A stretch of 8,504 bases of DNA, taken from contig CAZXOC010000307.1 of NCBI GenBank assembly GCA_964642165.1, positions 1 through 8,504 of the forward strand, written 5' to 3'. The DNA is from CAYRVX01 sp964642165. Lineage in GTDB: Bacteria > Planctomycetota > Phycisphaerae > SM23-33. Numbering within the stretch: the stretch's first letter is position 1; each line of letters begins with the position of its first letter. The notes beneath the pieces were generated by a model. That model had not been told where the DNA came from. It ran no database searches and saw only the letters and a program-made list of their open reading frames with translations. A program made the position numbers and the translations under genes. This document shows, piece after piece, positions 1-5,255 of the stretch.

Positions 1-1016
1 AGCTCCACGATCGCCCCCGTCTCGGCGGACTGGACGGCGGCGGCGAGGATCCTGACGTTCCGCAGGCCCAGCTCCAGGGGCACGGGCGGCGGCCGGTCGT
101 CCAGCAGGGCGCGGACGAACTCGCGGATGCTCATCGCGATGAAGCCGAACTCCTCGACCGCCCCGACCGGCGTCTTGCCGTAGAGGAACGGGCGCTGGAA
201 GCTCTTGGCCCCCGCCATCGTCACGCCCTGGTGGCTCAGGTCGATGTCCGCGCGCGTGTCGGTGGTCTGGAGGCTGACGTAGAAGTCGCAGATCATCGGC
301 CAGGTGTTCGGCACGATCCACGAGTTCTCCAGCGTCGCGAAGCCCCGGGGGAAGGTCAGGTGCATGTGCATCGTGTCGTAGCAGTCGATCCCGCGCGCGG
401 CGAGGACGTCCTTGCGCCCCTCGGCGAAGACGCGACTCGGCGCCGCGCCGAACAGCCAGCACGCCACGTCCGCCAGGTGCGAGCCGAGGAACCACTCCGG
501 CCCGGTCTTCCCGGACCAGGTGAACCACTCGGCGGCGACCTCGATGCGGTCGCTCAGGCGGCCGAACATCGTCTGAAGCTCGCCGATCTCGCCGCGATCC
601 AGCGGCTCCTTGAACGCCCGCAGCGCCGGGTGCCAGCGGTTGTGGAAGTCGACCATGGCGAAGACGCCGGCGCCCTCGACGGCGTCGCAGATCGCCCGGG
701 CGTCCTCGACGCTCGTCGCCAGGGGCTTCTCGATCAGCAGGTGCTTGCCCGCCTTCGCGAGCACCTCGACCACCTCGCGGTGGGCGAAGTCGGGCGTGGC
801 GACGCTGACGGCCTCGACGGCCGGGTCCGCGGCGATGTCCGCCACCGACGTGCACCACCGGCAGGAGTGCTTCTCGCCCAGCTCCCGGGCGCGCTGCTCG
901 TTGACGTCGCAGAGGGCCACCAGGTTGCTGCGGTCGAAGGCGGCGTAGGTCTCCACGTGCAGTTCGCCGAAGATCCCGCACCCCACGACGGCGACGTTGA
1001 GCTGCTTCTCGGCCAT
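1..1016 (-). CDS. Gfo/Idh/MocA family NAD(P)-dependent oxidoreductase (C-terminus beyond the window)
   Basis: A cytoplasmic dehydrogenase-type protein; about 338 residues are visible before the left edge cuts it off. The N-terminus is a Rossmann fold: the strand before GCGIFG (residues 12-17) is followed by a second strand ending in Asp38 (ALCDVNE), which would bind the ribose of NAD(P). The family EKP motif lies at 96-98 (LLIEKPLA); its lysine normally sits in the active site. The C-terminal domain has the HxxDxxxWLxG pattern (SHLADVACWLFG, 179-190). In inositol dehydrogenase this pattern carries an Asp and a catalytic His four residues later; here Asp183 is kept but the later position looks like Cys187. 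Members act on sugars, cyclitols and related polyols; the substrate cannot be told from sequence. The start at 1016 is chosen over an out-of-frame ATG at 1021 because of AGGAG nine bases upstream. It is probably the third gene of the 2629-1 operon. Third codon positions are nearly all G or C. Confidence 0.93.
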   Translation of the reverse strand, partial: MAEKQLNVAVVGCGIFGELHVETYAAFDRSNLVALCDVNEQRARELGEKHSCRWCTSVADIAADPAVEAVSVATPDFAHREVVEVLAKAGKHLLIEKPLATSVEDARAICDAVEGAGVFAMVDFHNRWHPALRAFKEPLDRGEIGELQTMFGRLSDRIEVAAEWFTWSGKTGPEWFLGSHLADVACWLFGAAPSRVFAEGRKDVLAARGIDCYDTMHMHLTFPRGFATLENSWIVPNTWPMICDFYVSLQTTDTRADIDLSHQGVTMAGAKSFQRPFLYGKTPVGAVEEFGFIAMSIREFVRALLDDRPPPVPLELGLRNVRILAAAVQSAETGAIVE

Positions 1017-1025
1017 GCCATGCCT

Positions 1026-1030
1026 CTCCT
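1026..1030 (-). promoter_or_regulatory. Ribosome binding site for the oxidoreductase gene
   Basis: Reading the minus strand, AGGAG is followed by nine bases and then the ATG at 1016. This decides between two closely spaced ATG codons (1021 and 1016): only the one at 1016 is in frame with the Rossmann fold. Confidence 0.7.
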
Positions 1031-1094
1031 TTCGCTTCGCCCCGCGCGCCGCGGCGGCGGCAGCAGACCGCGGCGCTTCGGCGATGCGGGGATG

Positions 1095-1451
1095 CTACCC
1101 CATCGGCCCGCGCGCGTCCATCGCGCCGCCGGGAAGACGAGGCGACGGCCGCCCGAAGAGCCGCCGCCACAGCAGCCGCCCGCCCAGGCACAGCGCGGCG
1201 GCGATCAGGAGGATCGGCGCGACGAGCACCGCGCCCAGGTACGCCAGGACGTAGATCCCGGCGACGAGAATCCGCCCGCCGCCGGCCGGACCGGCGTGCG
1301 ACGTGGCGAACAGAAGCGAGACGTCCTCCCGCAGCCCGAGCGCGTGGCAGATGCCGTACCCGGCCGCGATCAGCCCCGCCGCGACGGCCGCCGAGACGGG
1401 CAGGCCCGACCAGGCGCGGCGCGTCGGCGGCTTGCTGCCGGGCGCGGTCAC
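1095..1451 (-). CDS. Small membrane protein, function unknown
   Basis: 118 residues, not recognised as a known family. There is a hydrophobic segment at about residues 17-38 (within LPVSAAVAAGLIAAGYGI) and a longer one at about 61-90 (from ILVAGIYVLAYL to the ALCLGG region) that could span the membrane once or form a hairpin. It ends with an Arg-rich tail from about residue 91 (GRLLWRRLFGR). The GTG start at 1451 overlaps the stop of the upstream Ldi-like gene as GTGA. It is preceded by GGAGG eight bases upstream (1460-1464), so the two genes are probably translationally coupled. The next gene downstream starts 78 bases after its stop. By position it could be a membrane partner of the Ldi-like protein, but that is inference. 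Existence is supported by the overlap, the ribosome site and the hydrophobic profile. Confidence 0.72.
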   Translation of the reverse strand: MTAPGSKPPTRRAWSGLPVSAAVAAGLIAAGYGICHALGLREDVSLLFATSHAGPAGGGRILVAGIYVLAYLGAVLVAPILLIAAALCLGGRLLWRRLFGRPSPRLPGGAMDARGPMG

Positions 1452-2629
1452 GGCTGGACCCTCCCGATCTTCGCCCAGACGGGCCCGTTGACCAGCCCGT
1501 AGAGCGCCACGGCGTCGCCGACCTGGTTCCCGGCCGCGTGGTACAGCCGCCCGTCCCGCTCGACGGGGAAGCCCGCGAACGCCAGGCTCGTCGCGATCTC
1601 GCGGAGGAAGTCCGTGTCGCCGAACGTCCCGGCGGCCACCATCGCCAGCCCCGTCGACGCGACCGACGCGCCCAGGCCGGGCACGACCAGGCCCGAATCG
1701 ATGTCCATCCGGCCCTCCGCGCCCGGCGCCCACTCGCGGGCGTAGCCGAAGCCGAGCATCCGCCGCCCGAGCAGACGCCGGGCCCGTTCGTACTGCTCGC
1801 GGGCGAACGGCTCGTCCACCAGCGCCAGGCAGTGGCAGGCCATCCAGATCGACGAGCCCTCCGGGCCGTAGATCGTCTCGCCGTTCAAGCGATACGCCGA
1901 GACGAGCAGCCCCGTGCCCGGATCGGTCAGCCGCGTCCTCGCCAGGGCGACCCACCGCCGGATCAGGTCGCCGTGGTCCGAACCGGTCAGGTGATCGCAG
2001 AGGCGGATGGCCGCCAGGGCGACCGTGTTGCAGAACGTCCAGCACTCGTCGGGGTAGGACTCGGCCGACAGCGAGGGGCTCGCCTCCATGCGCCGCGTCA
2101 TGACGCCGACGCGCCGGACCAGCTCGTCGCGCCAGGCGGGCCGGTCCCTCACGACGCAGCGCATCGCGAGCATCAGCGCGATCTCGCCGTCGAGGAACTG
2201 GCTGCGGGGCGGGCCCTGCACGAACGCCCGGTCCCTCGCGTACGGCATGAGGAAGACGTACATGCCGCGCTCGGCCTCCAGGCGGATCGTCTCGTCCAGG
2301 ATGCGGTCCATGACCTCCAGGGCCGTGGGCTGGAAGCCCGGATCGCGCAGGGCCAGGTTCGCCAGCGACCAGACCAGGAAGCTCCGCCCCATGAAGTCCC
2401 ACTCGGCGTTGGCGGAGCGCATCTTGGCCAGTTCGGCCCGGAGCAGCTCCGGCTGCGTCCACACGTCCACGTGGCGCGCCGCGAGCTTCCTCGCCAGCCG
2501 CGGCGTGCCGGACGGCCCGGCCACGTCCGCCTCCGCCGGCCGGAACAGCCAGTGAACGCACGGCAGGTAGAGGCCCGCCGCCGCGGCGAGACACAACGCC
2601 CCCCGCAGAAGCCTGCCGATCGCCCGCAC
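1448..2629 (-). CDS. Linalool dehydratase-isomerase (Ldi)-like (alpha/alpha)6-barrel protein, membrane-anchored or exported
   Basis: 393 residues. A basic N-terminus (MRAIGRLLRG) and a hydrophobic stretch (11-28) make a signal anchor or signal peptide, so the barrel should lie outside the cytoplasmic membrane. From residue about 80 on it aligns, as I recall that sequence, with Ldi of Castellaniella defragrans. Shared patterns include PDxxxxxCNxVA (193-204), DxLxGxD (212-218), RxWxxxxxxxLxDPxxG (225-240) and SxY (244-246). Ldi needs no cofactor and hydrates or dehydrates and isomerises monoterpene alcohols using Cys171, Cys180 and His129. With no gaps, Cys180 corresponds to Cys200, Cys171 to Ser191 and His129 to Glu149. 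Fold membership is therefore likely, but the Ldi reaction is not implied; a different substrate or chemistry is plausible. The start is GTG at 2629, with AGGGAG eight bases upstream (2638-2643). First gene of the minus-strand operon; its stop overlaps the next start by four bases. Confidence 0.82.
   Translation of the reverse strand: MRAIGRLLRGALCLAAAAGLYLPCVHWLFRPAEADVAGPSGTPRLARKLAARHVDVWTQPELLRAELAKMRSANAEWDFMGRSFLVWSLANLALRDPGFQPTALEVMDRILDETIRLEAERGMYVFLMPYARDRAFVQGPPRSQFLDGEIALMLAMRCVVRDRPAWRDELVRRVGVMTRRMEASPSLSAESYPDECWTFCNTVALAAIRLCDHLTGSDHGDLIRRWVALARTRLTDPGTGLLVSAYRLNGETIYGPEGSSIWMACHCLALVDEPFAREQYERARRLLGRRMLGFGYAREWAPGAEGRMDIDSGLVVPGLGASVASTGLAMVAAGTFGDTDFLREIATSLAFAGFPVERDGRLYHAAGNQVGDAVALYGLVNGPVWAKIGRVQP
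1460..1464 (-). promoter_or_regulatory. Ribosome binding site inside the end of the Ldi-like gene
   Basis: GGAGG on the minus strand lies eight bases before the GTG at 1451, within the last codons of the upstream gene. Together with the GTGA overlap it supports both the GTG start and translational coupling of the two genes. Confidence 0.65.
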
Positions 2630-2808
2630 CCGCGCGTCTCCCTGGGCATCGCCTCCCGCGCGCCGGCGCCGCGCAGAACAGCGTTGCGTCGCACGCGGCG
2701 AGCCGTTCCAATAGTGTCAACCGCCGCGGCAGGCGGGCGGGCCGGTCCGGCGGGCGCGATGGCCCTGCCGAAGCGGCGAGGCCGCACCGAGCACCCCCGT
2801 GGAGCGAC
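2630..2808. promoter_or_regulatory. Divergent intergenic region with probable promoters for both directions
   Basis: This 179-bp gap separates the Ldi-like gene (minus) from the hydrolase gene (plus), so both promoters should lie here. The only AT-richer patch is at about 2705-2720. On the minus strand it contains a perfect TTGACA (2715-2720), a candidate -35 box; at 17 bases spacing the would-be -10 is CGCGTG, which is poor, so a different sigma factor or chance is possible. On the plus strand only weak matches are seen (TTGCGT at 2684-2689 followed by CCAATAG). The ribosome site for the plus gene is GGAG at 2801-2804, only four bases before the ATG. No clear operator palindrome was found. 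Confidence 0.3.
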
Positions 2809-4236
2809 ATGTCTCGAAGCCATGACAGCCCGGTGCTCACGGCGTTCCTGACGTGGGTGATGGGCCTCTCCCTGGCGGGCGCGGCCGTGATGCTGCTCAT
2901 CGCCCTGGTCACCTGGCACCTCGGCGGGCTGCTCGGCCGGCTCGTGCTGACGTTCGCGGCGCTGCTGGTTGGCTCCCTGCTGGCGCACGTGCAACTGCAC
3001 GCGGGCCGACGCGCCAAGGGAGCGGCGCGGCTCCTGGTGGCCCTCGGCCTGGGCGCCATCCTCACGGCGCTGGTCAGCTGCCTCCTGCTGGTCTGGACGG
3101 GCCTGAGACAGGACCTCCTCGTCTGGCGAATCTGGTGGATCTCGATGGTGCCGTCGGTGTTCGTCACGCACCTGATCCTCCTCCACGCCACCGTCGGCAG
3201 GGGCAGCGGGATCGTCGAGCTGCTCACCGGCCTCTGCGTCGTCTGGGCCGGGCTGATGGCCTTCTATCTCGGCTTCCGCGGCCGCCTCTTCGAGGGCATC
3301 CCGGCGGCGTACTTCTGGGTCGGCGCCCTCCCGGCGGCGGGCGCGGTGCTCGGATCGGCGCATCTCGCGTTGCGGCGGGTCCTGCGGCGCGCGCGGCCGG
3401 GGGACGCGCCGAGGCGCGGCGCCCTCGCCGGCGTGCTGGTGAGCTACCTCGTGGTGGCCGTCGCGGCGTTCTACATCGGCCGGGCTACCGCCCCCGGCGC
3501 GCCGCGGGATGACCCCAACGACCGCCTCCTGGCCGGGAGGCACCCGCGCCGCGGCGCGCCCTTCATCCAGGCCGCCCAGATCGAGAACCTCGCCCCGCGC
3601 CTCAAGCCCGGCGACATCCTGCTGACGCGGGGGGGCTCGTCGCCCGCGAACCCCTGGCTGCCCGGGTTCTGGCGCCACGCGGGGCTGTACGTCGGCGAGT
3701 TGAACCACCTCCGGACACTCGGCGTCGCCGACCACCCGTCGGTGCGGAAGCACCTGACCGCCTATCTCACGCTGGCGGCGGACAACCGGCCGAACACCGT
3801 CATCGAGGTCCGCAACGAGGGCGTCGTCTTCAACTCGCTGACGCGCTCGCTGCGCGGCGACTACGCCGCGGTGCTCCGCCCGCGCCTCACCGGCCCGCAG
3901 ATCGCCGCCGCCGTCGTCGGGGCGTTCGAGAACGTCGGCAAGCCCTGCGACTTCAACTTCGACTTCGACGACACCACCCGCGTCGCCTGCACGCAACTGG
4001 TCCGCCTCGCCTACCAGGAAGCGCTGCGGCTGCCCCTCCAGCGCGTCTTGGGGCGCAGCACCCTTCCCGCCAACGGGATCGCCCGCAAGTACGCCGCCGA
4101 GGCCGCCCGCGCCGACCGGCAGTTGGACTTCGTCTGCTTCCTCGACGCCGCCCCCGCGCGCAACGTGGCCGTCGAGGCCGACGAAGCCGCCTTCCGCCAG
4201 TCCGCCGACCGCCGCACGCCCCCCGCCCTCCCCTGA
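2809..4236 (+). CDS. Membrane protein with C-terminal YiiX/YebB-like NlpC/P60 cysteine hydrolase domain
   Basis: 475 residues in two parts. Residues about 10-225 hold seven predicted membrane helices (roughly 10-35, 37-60, 73-96, 106-126, 134-155, 164-187 and 205-225). Basic loops at 66-74 (AGRRAKGAAR) and 189-203 (RRVLRRARPGDAPRR) fall on the inner side, so the C-terminal part should be periplasmic. Residues about 262-450 match the permuted NlpC/P60 type (YiiX/YebB, PF05708): LKPGDILLTRG (265-275), the His motif RHAGLYVG (289-296, His290), a Glu-rich strand VIEVRNEGVV (331-340), the GKPCDFNFDFDD stretch (377-388) and the Cys motif VACTQLVRLAY (392-402, Cys394). Members are thiol hydrolases or acyltransferases, of peptidoglycan peptides or lipids in studied relatives; the substrate here is unknown. 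The fusion to seven helices is unusual, since YiiX itself has none. GGAG with a short four-base spacing precedes the ATG. Divergent from the Ldi-like operon. Confidence 0.86.
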   Translation: MSRSHDSPVLTAFLTWVMGLSLAGAAVMLLIALVTWHLGGLLGRLVLTFAALLVGSLLAHVQLHAGRRAKGAARLLVALGLGAILTALVSCLLLVWTGLRQDLLVWRIWWISMVPSVFVTHLILLHATVGRGSGIVELLTGLCVVWAGLMAFYLGFRGRLFEGIPAAYFWVGALPAAGAVLGSAHLALRRVLRRARPGDAPRRGALAGVLVSYLVVAVAAFYIGRATAPGAPRDDPNDRLLAGRHPRRGAPFIQAAQIENLAPRLKPGDILLTRGGSSPANPWLPGFWRHAGLYVGELNHLRTLGVADHPSVRKHLTAYLTLAADNRPNTVIEVRNEGVVFNSLTRSLRGDYAAVLRPRLTGPQIAAAVVGAFENVGKPCDFNFDFDDTTRVACTQLVRLAYQEALRLPLQRVLGRSTLPANGIARKYAAEAARADRQLDFVCFLDAAPARNVAVEADEAAFRQSADRRTPPALP

Positions 4237-4303
4237 GCCCCGGCGTGCCCTACCGCCCTCCCCGAGAGCAACGTGAATCGCTTATCGGAACGAGGGAGTT
4301 GTC
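4237..4303. other. Short gap between convergent genes; no strong terminator seen
   Basis: This 67-bp gap lies between the stops of the plus-strand hydrolase gene and the minus-strand HEAT gene. A loose pairing of CTCCCC (about 4256-4263) with GAGGGAG (about 4292-4298) is possible, but the loop is long and there is no U-run, so I do not call a rho-independent terminator. The change in third-position GC between the two blocks happens across this gap. Confidence 0.4.
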
Positions 4304-5032
4304 CTATTCAGGCGCAGCCAATACAAAACCCACATGCCCTGGACCTCCCGCGCGCCGCTTGATTTCCAGGATGGCCCATTGCGCCGCGCGAGCCACCTCG
4401 GGGTCCGCGTCTCGCGTAGCCTCCGACAGCGCGGGGATCGTGGCATCGTCTCCGCAACGGCCGAGACAACTCGCGACGTATGCCCTCGTCCCGGCACGTC
4501 GGGACAGGAGCTTCCGCGGAAGGAGGCCCCCTGGGTCACTGCCCGACGCTGCGTACTCGATCTCCGTCCGATCCGTGGTGTCCCTCAGCTTGGCGACCAG
4601 CGCGTCGCGCGCGCCCGGGCCCCAAAGGCGAGTAAGCCCGACGATCGCTGCGGCCCTGACCTTGCTGTTCGGATCGTCGATCAGGGGCGCGATCGCAGCC
4701 GCCTCGCGCGGATCCCGCATGCCTGAGAGGGCCGCCGTGGCCAGCCAGCGCCGCAGAGGGTCCTCGTGCCTGAGTTGCTCGCGCAAGAACGCGGCGCCAC
4801 TCGGGCCCGTCTGCCTGAGATCCCGCATGATCTCTGGCCAGCCGCGCCTCTCCCGCCAAAGGTCCATAGGCCTGCGTTCCGGGCCTTGTCTGCGATCCCT
4901 CACAAGCTCCTCCATGAGCTCCGGCGCGTCCTTCTTCGGTGGTCGCAACAGATGCCGCCCGAGCAGGCAGACCCCTGCCATCACCAGCACCCCGATTGAT
5001 AGAATTGCACGTCGGCGTCGGCTGACCTTCAT
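4304..5032 (-). CDS. Membrane-anchored HEAT-repeat protein
   Basis: 242 residues. The N-terminus MKVSRRRRAILSIGVLVMAG (1-20) runs into a hydrophobic stretch to about 26 with strongly basic residues in front: a signal anchor, putting the rest outside the cytoplasm. From about 65 on there are HEAT/PBS-lyase-type helical repeats: AAFLREQLRHEDPLRRWLAT (80-99), IAPLIDDPNSKVRAAAIVGL (114-133), DALVAKLRD (143-151), then after a Gly/Ser-rich spacer YVASCLGRCGDDATIPALSE (185-204) and DADPEVARAAQWAILEIKRR (208-227). Such repeats form curved scaffolds for protein binding, with no enzyme activity expected; none of the extra residues of true phycocyanobilin lyases are claimed. The ATG at 5032 is chosen over an upstream in-frame ATG at 5065 because of a near-perfect GAGGAGG eight bases before it. 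It follows the larger HEAT gene on the same strand by 223 bp. Codon third positions are clearly less GC-biased than in the genes to its left. Confidence 0.85.
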   Translation of the reverse strand: MKVSRRRRAILSIGVLVMAGVCLLGRHLLRPPKKDAPELMEELVRDRRQGPERRPMDLWRERRGWPEIMRDLRQTGPSGAAFLREQLRHEDPLRRWLATAALSGMRDPREAAAIAPLIDDPNSKVRAAAIVGLTRLWGPGARDALVAKLRDTTDRTEIEYAASGSDPGGLLPRKLLSRRAGTRAYVASCLGRCGDDATIPALSEATRDADPEVARAAQWAILEIKRRAGGPGHVGFVLAAPE

Positions 5033-5255
5033 CGCACGGGCCTCCTCAGGGCGAAGCGCCATCGGGCGGCCCTTGGCGCCCGTCCGGCCCGCCCCGCCAT
5101 GCCTCGCCGCCGACTCGGGTCGCTGCTGGCACACCGTACGGCTCTCCCATCCGGTGCTCTTCGGTCGCTACCTGCGCATCCCGCTTTCTGCCTTCTATGC
5201 CGAGCACTGCCTTGACCGGGCACGGCGGGTCCGCTTCTGGCTTGACGTGAACTCG
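5033..5255. other. Gap between the two HEAT genes
   Basis: 223 bp between two same-strand genes, long for a simple operon, so the downstream gene may have its own promoter. Apart from the ribosome site there is a short palindrome CCGTACGG at about 5134-5142. I see no clear -35/-10 pair and no terminator hairpin with a U-run. The open frames across it are not convincing genes. Confidence 0.35.
5041..5047 (-). promoter_or_regulatory. Strong ribosome binding site for the 242-residue HEAT protein
   Basis: GAGGAGG on the minus strand with an eight-base spacer to the ATG at 5032; this fixes the start so that the protein opens with a basic stretch and a membrane anchor. Confidence 0.75.

Noticed and set aside
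231..1502. Plus-strand open frame of 423 codons
   Set aside because: Antisense to the oxidoreductase and the small membrane gene; Arg/Ala/Pro/Gly-rich translation without a domain, as expected opposite GC-rich coding DNA.
1538..2851. Plus-strand open frame of 437 codons
   Set aside because: Antisense to the Ldi-like gene; low-complexity translation, and it runs across the divergent promoter gap into the next gene.
2173..3996. Long minus-strand open frame opposite the hydrolase gene
   Set aside because: Translation is Arg/Glu/Gly/Ala-rich with no hydrophobic core; it is a shadow of the plus-strand gene, which has clear membrane helices and catalytic motifs.
5125..5150. GAGCCGTACGGTGTG on the minus strand, reminiscent of group II intron domain V
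   Set aside because: The intervening stem-loop and bulge of domain V are missing and there is no intron-encoded protein nearby; it is only a short palindrome.
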